In this document: positions 1 to 8,504 of the stretch, one piece after another
Numbering within the stretch: the first letter of the stretch is position 1
How the letters are laid out: the number at the start of each line of letters is the position of its first letter
Assembly: GCA_965222015.1 (NCBI GenBank)
Contig: CBDCTL010000024.1
Span: 496,001-560,000 of the forward strand
DNA length: 64,000 nt
Direction: 5' to 3'
DNA from: JANQPX01 sp965222015
GTDB taxonomy: Bacteria > Pseudomonadota > Alphaproteobacteria > Geminicoccales > Geminicoccaceae
Program-made: the position numbers and the translations under genes
The notes under the pieces: model-generated
The model's input: only the letters and a program-made list of their open reading frames with translations
Told to the model about the DNA's origin: nothing
Database searches by the model: none

Positions 1-86
1 ACCAGCCAGCTCAGAATGACCGATACGATGATGGCGACCAGAAACAGCCAGAGAAGCGTATCGAGCAGGTAATGGATGGGATTCAC
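1..86 (-). CDS. YggT family membrane protein (5' part only)
   Basis: The first 28 codons of a minus-strand gene that leaves the window at base 1. It starts with GTG at 84-86 and reads VNPIHYLLDTLLWLFLVAII, continuing hydrophobic to SVILSWL. This is the first membrane helix typical of YggT proteins, small inner-membrane proteins with two YGGT repeats whose role is not well established. The start is inferred from the family N-terminus. The gene lies downstream of phaR on the same strand after a 213-base gap in which I see no gene. Confidence 0.75.
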   Translation of the reverse strand, partial: MNPIHYLLDTLLWLFLVAIIVSVILSWL

Positions 87-299
87 CGGATTGATCCCCG
101 ATTAGGGTTGGTCTGGACGGGCGCTTGGCATCCGAGAACATGAGGGTGAAAGTCACATGGCCAGGTTCACAGGAGACGGAGTTGTACGCGGCTACGCCCG
201 TTATATAGGCAGACCGCCTCATCCTGCCAGAGGCTCCGTGGGCGTCGGTCCGGAAGATCGCCGAGAGGGTTGGGCCGGAACCGGCCCGGCGGCCGGATT

Positions 300-953
300 T
301 CAGCGCTTGGTTTCGGCCTTCTGCGCCTCGACCAGCTTGCTGAGCTCCTGCTGCAGGGCTTCGATCCTGGCGCTCAGCTCCTGGATTTCCCTGGCGGCAT
401 CGCCGCCCGCTCGCGCGGCGCCCTGCGTGGTACCGTTCTCGCGCGAAGCGGTACCCGTCTCGCCGTCGGCCGCGGGATTGAACATGGTCGCCGCCTGCTG
501 GAACAGCGCGATGTTCTGGCGCGCCATGTCCTCGAACTGGCCGATCGGGAAGAAGCGCCCGAAGGTGCCTTCGATATAGTGACGGATCTGTTCCTGGTTG
601 CTGGAAAAATTCTCCATGCTCATCTCGAGATAGCGCGGCAGGAAGGCGCGCAGGCTGTCGTCATAGAACCGGATGAGCTGGCGGAGAAAATTGGTCGGCA
701 GGAGATTACGGCCCTTGCCGTCCTCTTCCAGGATAATCTGGGTCAGGATCGAGCGCGTCAGATCCTCGCCGGTCTTGGCGTCGAAAACGACGAAATTGTC
801 GCCGTCGCGCACCATTTTCGAGAGGTCGTCGAGGGTGACGTAGCTGCTCGACGCCGTGTTGTAGAGGCGTCGATTCGCGTATTTTTTGACGACCGCGACG
901 CCTTCTTCGACATTGCAGTCGAACTTCTTCCTGCCGCCCTTGCTCTCAGCCAT
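300..953 (-). CDS. phaR: Polyhydroxyalkanoate synthesis repressor PhaR
   Basis: 217 aa. PhaR binds DNA and PHA granules and represses phasin and PHA genes until polymer is present. Residues about 20-85 form the PHB/PHA accumulation regulator DNA-binding domain, with the family hallmark VVKKYANRRLYNTASSSYVT followed by LDDLSKMV. Residues about 85-140 form the PHB-accumulation domain (LPTNFLRQLIRFYDDSLRAF). The C-terminus is Ala/Glu-rich and probably a coiled coil (EIQELSARIEALQQELSKLV). The ATG at 953 gives the normal family length. A 9-bp element at 1031-1039, about 78 bases upstream, is repeated upstream of phaJ and may be its own operator. phaJ (28.4 kb) and phaB (63.7 kb) are in the same window. 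Confidence 0.95.
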   Translation of the reverse strand: MAESKGGRKKFDCNVEEGVAVVKKYANRRLYNTASSSYVTLDDLSKMVRDGDNFVVFDAKTGEDLTRSILTQIILEEDGKGRNLLPTNFLRQLIRFYDDSLRAFLPRYLEMSMENFSSNQEQIRHYIEGTFGRFFPIGQFEDMARQNIALFQQAATMFNPAADGETGTASRENGTTQGAARAGGDAAREIQELSARIEALQQELSKLVEAQKAETKR

Positions 954-1030
954 GCCGAGCCGCGCCTTTCACGAGCATCGAAACAAAGGCAGAGGTTAGA
1001 CCAGAAGTCCCTGGTCTTGCCAGCTTTTTT

Positions 1031-1039
1031 TGCAGTGCA
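1031..1039. promoter_or_regulatory. Candidate PhaR operator upstream of phaR
   Basis: The sequence TGCAGTGCA sits 78 bases upstream of the phaR start, next to a T7 run and followed by GCGAAAT. The same 9-mer occurs at 28308-28316 upstream of phaJ. From memory, TGC/GCA-rich sites of this kind are what alphaproteobacterial PhaR proteins bind near phasin and PHA genes. The motif match is seen in the sequence; the binding is inferred. Confidence 0.45.
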
Positions 1040-1084
1040 GCGAAATCGTGCGGGCAACCGGGGTCGCGGGCGAAACGGGCGCGG

Positions 1085-1663
1085 TCAGGCGTCCTCTTCG
1101 GCGTCCCGGAGCTCCGCGCCCATATCGGCGAGCTCGGCGGCCGCCTCCTCGGCCTCGGCCGCCCGCGCCGCCTCGTAGGCCGCGGCGCGCTCGGGATCGG
1201 CCTGGATCTCGGCCTCCTCCTCCGAGCGGGCGACGTTGACCTTGACCTCGACGTCGACCTCAGGATGAAGCGCGACGCGCACCTCATGCAGGCCGAGGGT
1301 CTTGATCGGGTGATCCAGGCGCACCTGGCGACGGTCGAAAACGGTGCCGGCGGCGACGAAGGCCTCGGCGATGTCGCGACCGTTGACCGAACCGTAGAGC
1401 TGGCCGGATTCGCCGGCCTGCCGGATGATCACGACCGATTGGCCGTCGACCCTGCCGGCGACTGCCTCGGCCTCCTCGCGGCGTTGCAGATTGGCGGCTT
1501 CGAGCTCGACCTTGCGCCGCTCGAACTCGGCGAGATTGGCCTCGGTCGCGCGCATCGCCTTGCCCTGGGGCACGAGATAGTTGCGGGCGTAACCGTTCTT
1601 GACCGTGACCAGGTCACCCATCTGACCGAGTTTCTCGATCCGCTCCAGCAGAACGACCTGCAT
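1085..1663 (-). CDS. rplI: 50S ribosomal protein L9
   Basis: 192 aa protein of the large subunit. The N-terminal rRNA-binding domain is clear (MQVVLLERIEKLGQMGDLVT, then VKNGYARNYLVPQGKAM), followed by the long connecting helix and the C-terminal domain (GQLYGSVNGRDIAEAF, DHPIKTLGLHEVRVALHPEV). L9 is normally about 150 aa; here about 40 extra Ala/Glu-rich acidic residues follow the core, as in several alphaproteobacteria. An SD GGAGGAA lies 6 bases before the ATG at 1663. It is the last gene of the rpsF-rpsR-DUF2232-rplI operon. Confidence 0.98.
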   Translation of the reverse strand: MQVVLLERIEKLGQMGDLVTVKNGYARNYLVPQGKAMRATEANLAEFERRKVELEAANLQRREEAEAVAGRVDGQSVVIIRQAGESGQLYGSVNGRDIAEAFVAAGTVFDRRQVRLDHPIKTLGLHEVRVALHPEVDVEVKVNVARSEEEAEIQADPERAAAYEAARAAEAEEAAAELADMGAELRDAEEDA

Positions 1664-1684
1664 GGGAAAGTTCCTCCGATTTCT

Positions 1685-2596
1685 CTACATGTACCGGCGC
1701 AGATGCGCCCAATCTTCAACCAACCCCAAGGCGATCACCACCAGGATCGGCCAGCCGAACAGCATGATGCCGACATAGATCGCGGCAAGACCGACCTGCC
1801 GATAGGACCAGCGATCGGCGAATTTGTGGATCACGGCAAGCCCGAGAAAACCGAACGGCACGATCAGGACCAGAAGCGCCGACCGGCCGAACAGGCCGAT
1901 CCCGGTCGATCCGAAAAGGGACAGGACCGCAGCACCCGCGATCAGCGGCCAGAGCCAGAACGGCAGTTCGAGATCCCGAAGCGTCGGGCTGGGACGACGG
2001 TTCCAGCCGGTCTGTTTCGCGATCGCCTGGGCGGCGACGGCGTTGACCACGGCCATGATCAACCAGGAACTGGCCACGATCGCCGGCACCAGCACCGCGC
2101 TCGATCTGAGCAGCGCAGGCTCCGGCACCGGCTGGCCCGCAGCCTCGCTCAACAACCCCGCCGCATCGACCAGCACCTTCTCGATCACGCCGATCAGGCC
2201 GCCCGGCTGCCCCATCAGCGCGAGAAACGCAAAGCCGAGCCCGATGACCGATAGCACCGTGAGCTGCGCCAGTACGTGGCCGGGCGGATACCAGACCAGG
2301 CCCGACGGATCCTGGCGCGACAGAAGGGCCTGGCGAACCACCAGCAGTGCCGGCAGCGCGAAGGCCACCGCGTAGATCAAGGACGGAACGAAGCCCGCGA
2401 GCAGCCCGCTCAGCACCATCGCGGCAGCGACCGCGATCAGCGCCGCCGCCAAGCCCATGGTCAGGCCGACGAGCATCACCGGAAACTCGACGAAATAGCT
2501 GAGCAGAACCAGCCCGAAAGAGCCCGACAGGGGTGCCAGACCCAGGCCGCCGCTGACGATGCCGGCCAAGACGGCTAGGGCGAGCGCTTGGGACAT
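1685..2596 (-). CDS. DUF2232 multispanning membrane protein
   Basis: 303 aa with about eight hydrophobic stretches and few charged residues, matching the DUF2232/YybS-like membrane proteins usually encoded between rpsR and rplI in alphaproteobacteria. The function is unknown; relatives resemble ECF-type or YybS-like integral membrane proteins. No catalytic motif is visible. The start at 2596 gives an N-terminus (MSQALALAVLAGIVSGGLGL) that enters the first helix directly. The 21-base gap to rplI and 40-base gap to rpsR support co-transcription with the ribosomal genes. Confidence 0.85.
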   Translation of the reverse strand: MSQALALAVLAGIVSGGLGLAPLSGSFGLVLLSYFVEFPVMLVGLTMGLAAALIAVAAAMVLSGLLAGFVPSLIYAVAFALPALLVVRQALLSRQDPSGLVWYPPGHVLAQLTVLSVIGLGFAFLALMGQPGGLIGVIEKVLVDAAGLLSEAAGQPVPEPALLRSSAVLVPAIVASSWLIMAVVNAVAAQAIAKQTGWNRRPSPTLRDLELPFWLWPLIAGAAVLSLFGSTGIGLFGRSALLVLIVPFGFLGLAVIHKFADRWSYRQVGLAAIYVGIMLFGWPILVVIALGLVEDWAHLRRYM

Positions 2597-2636
2597 GAGC
2601 GGACACGACCGGTTCTTCTGGAGATGTGGCTGCGGT

Positions 2637-2954
2637 TCAGCTCACGACGAACGGCAGCAGCGCCAGAAGCCTGGCGCGCTTGATCGCCTGGGCGAGCGCC
2701 CGTTGCTCCTTGGCGGTCACCGCCGTAATCCGCCGGGGCACGATCTTGCCGCGCTCGGAGACGAAGCGCTGCAGCAGCTTAACATCCTTGTAGTCGATCT
2801 TGGCGGCATCGGCGCCCGAGAACGGGCTCGACTTGCGCCGACGGAAGAACGGACGTCGGATGGTGATGTTCGGCGGCTCGCCGCCGCTCTGTCGGGGCGG
2901 ACGCCCGCCGCCCTCGCTGCGATCTCCGCCGGTGCTTTGGGTCTGTTCACTCAT
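2637..2954 (-). CDS. rpsR: 30S ribosomal protein S18
   Basis: 105 aa from the ATG at 2952-2954; a TTG two codons further upstream is less likely. The S18 core is residues about 30-105, with PFFRRRKSSPFSGADAAKID, LLQRFVSERGKIVPRRITAV and AIKRARLLALLPF. The Gly/Arg/Ser-rich N-terminal 30 residues are an extension of the kind seen in alphaproteobacteria. S18 pairs with S6 on the 30S platform, and the two genes are adjacent here. Confidence 0.98.
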   Translation of the reverse strand: MSEQTQSTGGDRSEGGGRPPRQSGGEPPNITIRRPFFRRRKSSPFSGADAAKIDYKDVKLLQRFVSERGKIVPRRITAVTAKEQRALAQAIKRARLLALLPFVVS

Positions 2955-3004
2955 GATCAATCACTTCATGTCGATACGGGTGGTGAGGATCGTGACGCCG
3001 GACG

Positions 3005-3472
3005 TCAGTCGGACCGGGCGGGGCCATCCGACCGGGAGCCGCGATCGCCCCCCCGGTCGCCGCGGTCACGGTCTCCTCGATCGCGGTCGCCATGATGACG
3101 CCGCGGGCCGTCGTCCCTGCGGCCGCGCTCCTCGCGCGACGAACGGGCCTGCATCAGGATCGAAGGACCATCCTCGAGTTCATCGACCCGTACCGTCAGG
3201 TAGCGGACGACGTCGTCGGAAAGCTCCTCCTGCCGCTCCAGCTCCTTGACCAGGCTGCCTGGTCCCTTGAAGTTGAGGTGCAGGTAGTGCCCCTTCCTGT
3301 TCTTCTTCACTCGGTAGGCCAGGTTGCGAAGACCCCAGTACTCGTTCTTGGTGACCTCGCCGCCCTGCTCGCCGATCACGCCGGCATAGGTCTCGGCCAG
3401 GGCCTGCGCCTGCTGGGGAGAAAGATCCTGACGTGCGATAATCGTGTGTTCATAACACCGCGTGGCGGTCAC
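3005..3472 (-). CDS. rpsF: 30S ribosomal protein S6
   Basis: 155 aa. The frame is open to 3595, but I place the start at the GTG at 3470-3472. It gives VTATRCYEHTIIARQDLSPQ, the usual S6 beginning, and has a GAGGAG SD about 8 bases upstream. The core (ELERQEELSDDVVRYLTVRV, KGHYLHLNFKGPG) is normal. Residues 120-155 are an Arg/Asp/Gly-rich tail built from DRDRGD-like repeats, common as a disordered S6 extension in alphaproteobacteria. First gene of the S6-S18-DUF2232-L9 operon, divergent from fabD. Confidence 0.97.
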   Translation of the reverse strand: MTATRCYEHTIIARQDLSPQQAQALAETYAGVIGEQGGEVTKNEYWGLRNLAYRVKKNRKGHYLHLNFKGPGSLVKELERQEELSDDVVRYLTVRVDELEDGPSILMQARSSREERGRRDDGPRRHHGDRDRGDRDRGDRGGDRGSRSDGPARSD

Positions 3473-3675
3473 TCGTATACTCCTCGGCCTCTCGGGATGC
3501 GGCCACGACAAAAGCGGGACCGTGCGCGCGGCACCGGCCCACCTAAGGCAGCACTCCAGCGTGATCGAGCCCAAAGGCCCGAATTGCGGCGGCACTATAC
3601 AAGAAAATCCGCCCCGGGCAAGCCCGCTTGACAGGCGATCCGCGACCGCTAGACCTTTTTCGATCCGCTTCGCGG

Positions 3676-3744
3676 GATCCGAAACAAGAATGGGGCGAGA
3701 TCCGAAACAAGAACGGGGCGGGATCCGAAACGAGAACGGGACAT
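3676..3744. repeat. Three tandem 23-bp repeats upstream of fabD
   Basis: Three consecutive copies begin at 3676, 3699 and 3722 with an exact 23-base period. The shared core is GATCCGAAACAAGAACGGGG with one or two changes per copy. The array lies in the divergent rpsF/fabD intergenic region and ends 9 bases before the fabD ATG. A related imperfect inverted repeat (GATCCGC...GCGGGATC) lies just before it at 3662-3680. The period is not a multiple of three, so it is unlikely to be coding. A role as an operator array or a structured leader is inferred. Confidence 0.85.
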
Positions 3745-3753
3745 CGTCGAGGC

Positions 3754-4704
3754 ATGACCACTGTATTTCTGTTTCCGGGCCAGGGCTCCCAGGCGGTCGG
3801 CATGGGCCGCGCCCTCTTTGATGCCGAACCGGCCGCCAGACAAGTCTTCGAGGAGGTGGACGACGCGCTCGGCGAACAGCTCTCCGCCGTTGTCTTCGAC
3901 GGGCCGGAGGATGCCCTTCGGCTGACCGAGAACGCGCAGCCGGCGCTGATGGCGACCTCGCTCGCGGCCGTACGCGCGCTAGAAGCCAGAAGCGGCCGAC
4001 CGCTCGCCGATCAGGCCGCCTTCGTCGCCGGCCACTCGCTCGGCGAATATTCGGCGCTGGCCGCGGCCGGCGCGCTTTCGATCGCCGACGCCGCGAGGCT
4101 GCTCCGGCTTCGCGGGCGCGCCATGCAGACCGCCGTGCCGGTCGGTGAAGGCGCCATGGCGGCGGTGCTCGGCCTCGAACTCGAAGAGGTCGAGGCGGTG
4201 GCCGCGGAAGCCTGTGAAGGAGGGGCGGATGGCGATCAGGTCTGCGACGTCGGCAACGACAACGCGCCCGGCCAGGTGGTGGTCAGCGGCCACAAAGACG
4301 CAGTCGAGCGCGCGGTCGAGATCGCCAAGGGCAAGGGGGCCAAGCGCAGCCTGCTCCTGCCGGTAAGCGCGCCTTTCCATTGCCGTCTGATGGCACCGGC
4401 CGCCGACGCGGTCGATGCCGCGCTCGAGGACATCGCGTTCACCCGGCCGTCCGTACCGGTCGTGACCAACGTCTCGGCAGGGCCCGAGAGCGACCCCGAT
4501 GCGCTCAAGCGGGCGCTGGTCGAGCAGGTGACGGCCAGGGTGCGCTGGCGGGAGAGCTTGCTCGCCCTGATCGGCCTCGGTGTCGATCGTGCGGTCGAGC
4601 TCGGTGCGGGCAAGGTGCTGACCGGGCTCGCCAGGCGCGTCGACCGTTCGCTGGAAGCGAGCGCGATCGGCACGGTCGAGGATCTGGATGCCCACCTCGC
4701 CTGA
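3754..4704 (+). CDS. fabD: Malonyl-CoA:ACP transacylase
   Basis: 316 aa. Transfers malonyl groups from CoA to acyl carrier protein for fatty-acid elongation. The start at 3754 gives the family N-terminus MTTVFLFPGQGSQAVGMG; the frame is open further upstream through the tandem repeats, but that extension has no family support. The nucleophile is Ser95 in GHSLGEYSA and the catalytic His is about residue 209 in SAPFHCRLM. The SD is weak (GAGG very close to the ATG). First gene of a fabD-fabG-acpP-fabF-mltG plus-strand cluster. Confidence 0.97.
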   Translation: MTTVFLFPGQGSQAVGMGRALFDAEPAARQVFEEVDDALGEQLSAVVFDGPEDALRLTENAQPALMATSLAAVRALEARSGRPLADQAAFVAGHSLGEYSALAAAGALSIADAARLLRLRGRAMQTAVPVGEGAMAAVLGLELEEVEAVAAEACEGGADGDQVCDVGNDNAPGQVVVSGHKDAVERAVEIAKGKGAKRSLLLPVSAPFHCRLMAPAADAVDAALEDIAFTRPSVPVVTNVSAGPESDPDALKRALVEQVTARVRWRESLLALIGLGVDRAVELGAGKVLTGLARRVDRSLEASAIGTVEDLDAHLA

Positions 4705-4789
4705 ATGCGAGGCGCATCGCCTGGTGCAAGACGCATCAACTCTTTTGGACCCCGTGCGGAACGCACTTTTTCTGGAGAAGGAGTTATCG

Positions 4790-5518
4790 ATGTTCGATCT
4801 TTCCGACCGCCGGGCCCTGGTCACCGGTGCCTCCGGCGGCATCGGCGGCGCGATCGCGCGCCAGCTGCACGCCCAGGGTGCGACCGTGATCCTGAGCGGC
4901 CGCCGGCAGGACGCCCTCGACGCGCTCGCGAACGAACTCGGCGATCGGACCGAAACGCTGGCCGCGGACCTGGGCGCTCCCGACGGGGTCGACCAGCTGC
5001 TGGCGGCACTCGCCGACGGCGTGGACATTCTCGTCAACAACGCCGGTCTCACCCGCGACAATCTCGCCATGCGCATGAAGGACGAAGACTGGCAGACCGT
5101 GCTCGACGTCAATCTGTCGGCCGGCTTTCGCCTGATCCGCGGCATGCTCCGGGGCATGATGAAAAAGCGCTTCGGGCGGGTGATCAACATCACCTCGATC
5201 GTCGCGGTCACCGGCAATCCCGGCCAGGTCAACTACGCCGCCGCCAAGGCCGGCATGATCGGCATGTCCAAAGCGCTCGCGGCCGAAGTCGCCTCCCGCG
5301 GCATCACGGTGAACTGCGTCGCCCCCGGCTTCATCGAAACGGCCATGACCGACGCCCTCGGCGACGACCAGAAAAGCCGTCTGCTCGGCCAGATTCCGAC
5401 CGGCCGGCTCGGCCGGAGCGAGGACATCGCCGCGGCCGTCGCCTACCTCGCCAGCGACGAGGCGAGCTATGTCACCGGCCAGACCCTGCACGTCAATGGC
5501 GGCATGGCGATGATCTGA
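4790..5518 (+). CDS. fabG: 3-oxoacyl-ACP reductase
   Basis: 242 aa NADPH-dependent SDR that reduces 3-oxoacyl-ACP. The start at 4790 (MFDLSDRRALVTGASGGIGG) has an excellent GGAGAAGGAG SD. TGASGGIG is the cofactor-binding glycine motif, NNAG is at about residue 83, and the Ser-Tyr-Lys site is in ITSIVAVTGNPGQVNYAAAK. The C-terminus YVTGQTLHVNGGMAMI is typical of FabG. It lies between fabD and acpP, which makes a fatty-acid-synthesis role much more likely than a PHA role. Confidence 0.96.
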   Translation: MFDLSDRRALVTGASGGIGGAIARQLHAQGATVILSGRRQDALDALANELGDRTETLAADLGAPDGVDQLLAALADGVDILVNNAGLTRDNLAMRMKDEDWQTVLDVNLSAGFRLIRGMLRGMMKKRFGRVINITSIVAVTGNPGQVNYAAAKAGMIGMSKALAAEVASRGITVNCVAPGFIETAMTDALGDDQKSRLLGQIPTGRLGRSEDIAAAVAYLASDEASYVTGQTLHVNGGMAMI

Positions 5519-5527
5519 CGGTGGAAG

Positions 5528-5553
5528 CGGATTCCGCGATACCGCGGGATCCG
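5528..5553. other. Hairpin after fabG (REP-like)
   Basis: An 11-bp inverted repeat with one T/G position and a 4-base loop: CGGATTCCGCG / CGCGGGATCCG. The right arm plus the next base (CGCGGGATCCGA) is identical to 3671-3682 next to the fabD repeats, so the two may belong to one small repeat family. No T-run follows, so it is not a classical terminator. It lies in the 213-base fabG-acpP gap, where it could separate fabG expression from the much higher acpP expression. Confidence 0.5.
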
Positions 5554-5731
5554 AGCTTGTGGTCTTCGACGAACGCCCTTACATGGAAAAGTCGGATACG
5601 GTCCAAAAGCTGGCCAATGCCGGCGGGATCGTGTTAGTAGCCACGGCGTGTTCGGGCGGTTTGCCCGGATGGGTCGGCCATGGGCCCGGGAACTGAGCAT
5701 CCCTGGCCCGATCAATCGAGGAAGCTCCCCC

Positions 5732-5974
5732 ATGAGTGAAACTGCTGAACGCGTCAAAAAGATTGTCATCGAGCATCTCGGCGTGGACGAGGGCAAGGTC
5801 AACGAGAACGCCAGTTTCGTCGACGATCTCGGCGCCGACAGCCTGGATACCGTCGAGCTGGTGATGGCGTTCGAGGAGGAATTCGGCTGCGAGATCCCTG
5901 ACGAGGCCGCCGAGAAGATCCTGACCATCAAGGACGCGATCAACTATATCGACCAGAACGCTCAGGGCGCTTGA
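5732..5974 (+). CDS. acpP: Acyl carrier protein
   Basis: 80 aa acidic protein that carries growing acyl chains on phosphopantetheine at Ser37 in the GADSLDTVEL motif. The sequence from MSETAERVKKIVIEHLGVDE to the end matches AcpP over its full length. The ATG at 5732 has GAGGAAG about 7 bases upstream; longer in-frame openings upstream are not needed. It lies between fabG and fabF, with a 213-base gap upstream that could hold its own promoter. Confidence 0.98.
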   Translation: MSETAERVKKIVIEHLGVDEGKVNENASFVDDLGADSLDTVELVMAFEEEFGCEIPDEAAEKILTIKDAINYIDQNAQGA

Positions 5975-6054
5975 CGCCGGCGTTCTCTCTTCCGGGCCGG
6001 CTTGCGTCGGCCGGGGAGCACCTCTGGTTCCGATAGACGTGAATAGGTCGCTTC

Positions 6055-7323
6055 ATGTCGCATAGACACGTCGTCATCACCGGCATCGGTCTGGTCACCC
6101 CGCTCGGGGCAAACGTCGACGTCAGCTGGCGTCGGCTGACAGCGGGTGAGAGTGGTCTTCGCAGGATCGAGCGGTTCAAGGTCGAGGATCTGCCCGCCAA
6201 GATTGCCGGGCTGATTCCGACCGAGGGCGATGGGGCTTTCAGGGTCGACGACGTGATGTCGCCGAAGGACGCCCGTCGCAACGATCCGTTCATACTCTAC
6301 GGCATAGCCGCCGCGGCCGAAGCGATCCGCGATTCGGGCTGGGAGCCGGATGACGAGCGCGCGCGGGAGCGCACCGGAGTCATGATCGGCTCCGGTATCG
6401 GCGGGCTCGGCACCATCGCCGACACGGCGATCGATCTCGAGACCAAGGGGCCGAGGCGGGTGAGCCCGTTCTTCATCCCCGCCTGTCTGATCAATCTGGT
6501 GAGCGGACAGGTCTCGATCCGCTTCGGCTTCAAGGGTCCGAACCACTCCGTGGTCACCGCCTGCTCCACCGGCGCCCATGCGATCGGCGACGCCTCCCGG
6601 CTGATCCAGCTCGGCGATGCCGACGTGATGATCGCGGGCGGCGCGGAGGGCGCTGTCTGCCGTCTCGGCATCGCCGGCTTCGCCGCCATGAAGGCGCTTT
6701 CCACTGGCTACAATGACGAGCCCCACCGGGCGTCCCGCCCCTGGGACAAGGGCCGGGACGGCTTCGTCATGGGCGAGGGTGCGGGCATCGTCGTGCTCGA
6801 AGAACTGGAGCATGCGCGGGCCCGTGGGGCGAAGATCTACGGCGAGGTGGTCGGCTACGGCCTTTCCGGGGATGCCCACCACATCACCGCCCCCAGTCCC
6901 GACGGCGACGGCGGCTACCGCTCCATGAAGATGGCGATCGAGCGGGCGGGACTGACCCCTGCCGACATCGACTACGTCAACGCCCACGGCACCTCGACGC
7001 CGCTCGGCGACGAGATCGAACTCGGCGCGGTCAAGCGTCTGTTCGGGAATGCCGCCGACAGGATTTCCATGTCCTCGACCAAATCGGCGATCGGCCATCT
7101 GCTCGGCGCCGCGGGCGGTGTCGAGGCGATTTTCGCGCTGCTCGCGATCCACCACCGGACCGTGCCGCCGACACTCAATCTGGACGATCCGTCCGAGGGC
7201 TGCGACATCGACCTGGTGCCGCATCAGGCGAAACCGCGCGAGGTGCGCAGGGCGCTTTCCAACTCCTTCGGCTTCGGCGGGACGAATGCGACGCTGGTGA
7301 TCGCCGGTCCGCCCGAAAGCTGA
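6055..7323 (+). CDS. fabF: 3-oxoacyl-ACP synthase II
   Basis: 422 aa condensing enzyme that extends acyl-ACP with malonyl-ACP. The Cys-His-His triad is visible: Cys170 (VVTACSTGAHAIG), His311 (NAHGTSTPLGD) and His348 (IGHLLGAAGG). The C-terminal FGFGGTNATLV motif is present, and the length is normal for FabF. Followed after 17 bases by mltG. Confidence 0.97.
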   Translation: MSHRHVVITGIGLVTPLGANVDVSWRRLTAGESGLRRIERFKVEDLPAKIAGLIPTEGDGAFRVDDVMSPKDARRNDPFILYGIAAAAEAIRDSGWEPDDERARERTGVMIGSGIGGLGTIADTAIDLETKGPRRVSPFFIPACLINLVSGQVSIRFGFKGPNHSVVTACSTGAHAIGDASRLIQLGDADVMIAGGAEGAVCRLGIAGFAAMKALSTGYNDEPHRASRPWDKGRDGFVMGEGAGIVVLEELEHARARGAKIYGEVVGYGLSGDAHHITAPSPDGDGGYRSMKMAIERAGLTPADIDYVNAHGTSTPLGDEIELGAVKRLFGNAADRISMSSTKSAIGHLLGAAGGVEAIFALLAIHHRTVPPTLNLDDPSEGCDIDLVPHQAKPREVRRALSNSFGFGGTNATLVIAGPPES

Positions 7324-7340
7324 ACCGGACGTCGCGGGGA

Positions 7341-8504
7341 ATGCGCCGGATTCTCTCTGTCGCCCTGATCCTCGCGATCCTGGTCGGCGCCGGCAGCTAC
7401 GCGGTCTCGACCTACAAGAACTACCTTTCGGATGCCGGGCCGAATGCGGCGGAAGCCGTCGTCACCCTGCCGCGCGGCGCCGGGCTGCAGACCATCGTCC
7501 ATCGGCTGAACGAGGCGGGCGTCATCCGCCATCCCTGGCTCTTCCAGCTCGCGGTGCGGATCGGCGGGCATGATCGGAACCTCAAGGCCGGCGAATACGC
7601 CTTTCCGGCCGGCGTCTCGCCCGAGGAGGTGATCGCGATCGTCACCGAGGGGAGGACGGTTGCACGCCGCATCACCGTGATCGAGGGCCAGACCGTCGCC
7701 GAGGTGTTTCGGACGCTGGAGCGCGCGGACGGTTTGACCGGCGACCTCCCGGAAAAACCACCCGAGGGGACGCTTCTCCCGGAGACCTATCTCTACAGCC
7801 GGGGCGACAGCAAGGCGGCCCTGGTGGCGCGCATGCAGGATGCGATGAGCGAGGTCCTGAAGAACGCCTGGGCGACGCGCGCCGACGATCTGCCGTTCGA
7901 AACGCCGGAAGAGGCGCTGATCATGGCCTCGATCGTCGACAAGGAAACGGGCGTCGCCGAGGAGCGCGCCAAGGTCGCCGCGGTGTTCGTCAACCGCCTT
8001 CGAAAGGGCATGCGCCTTCAGTCCGATCCGACCATCATCTACGGCCTGACCGACGGTGAGGGCCCGCTGGATCGCGAGCTCACCCGCCAGGACTGGAAGC
8101 TCGACCACCCCTACAACACCTATGTCGTCTCGGGTCTGACCCCGGGGCCGATCGGCAATCCCGGGCGCGAGTCGATCGAGGCGGTGATGAACCCGGACAG
8201 CCACGACTATCTCTACTTCGTCGCCGACGGCACCGGCGGCCACGCCTTCGCCGAGACCCTGGACCAGCATAACGACAATGTCGCGCGCTGGCGCCGGATC
8301 AAGGCGGGCGTCGAGCCGATCCCGAGAAAGCCCTCCCCGCCCCGGCCCGCCGACCTTGCGCCTGCGCTCACTCCTTCCCCTGAAAGCGCTGCAACAGGGG
8401 ATCCAGCCAAGCCGGAGGCAACGCTGCGGCCAGGCGGGCGGCGAGATAGAGCCGGAGCGGAAAGGCGATCCTCGCCGCTTGCCGATCCAGCCCCCGCCGG
8501 ATGA
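7341..8504 (+). CDS. mltG: Endolytic peptidoglycan transglycosylase MltG
   Basis: 387 aa inner-membrane enzyme that cleaves nascent glycan strands and sets their length. An N-terminal membrane anchor (ILSVALILAILVGAGSYAV) is followed by a YceG/MltG domain. The catalytic Glu is about residue 202 in ASIVDKETGVAEERAKVAAV, then FVNRLRKGMRLQSDPTIIYG. The last 65 or so residues are Pro/Ala/Arg-rich low complexity and run 137 bases into the 3' end of the convergent SDR gene, so the true tail could be the product of a lost stop codon. It follows fabF closely. Confidence 0.95.
   Translation: MRRILSVALILAILVGAGSYAVSTYKNYLSDAGPNAAEAVVTLPRGAGLQTIVHRLNEAGVIRHPWLFQLAVRIGGHDRNLKAGEYAFPAGVSPEEVIAIVTEGRTVARRITVIEGQTVAEVFRTLERADGLTGDLPEKPPEGTLLPETYLYSRGDSKAALVARMQDAMSEVLKNAWATRADDLPFETPEEALIMASIVDKETGVAEERAKVAAVFVNRLRKGMRLQSDPTIIYGLTDGEGPLDRELTRQDWKLDHPYNTYVVSGLTPGPIGNPGRESIEAVMNPDSHDYLYFVADGTGGHAFAETLDQHNDNVARWRRIKAGVEPIPRKPSPPRPADLAPALTPSPESAATGDPAKPEATLRPGGRRDRAGAERRSSPLADPAPAG

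Noticed and set aside
272..287. GGGCCGG-AA-CCGGCCC hairpin downstream of phaR
   Set aside because: No T-run on the minus strand after it and such GC palindromes arise easily here; not called a terminator.
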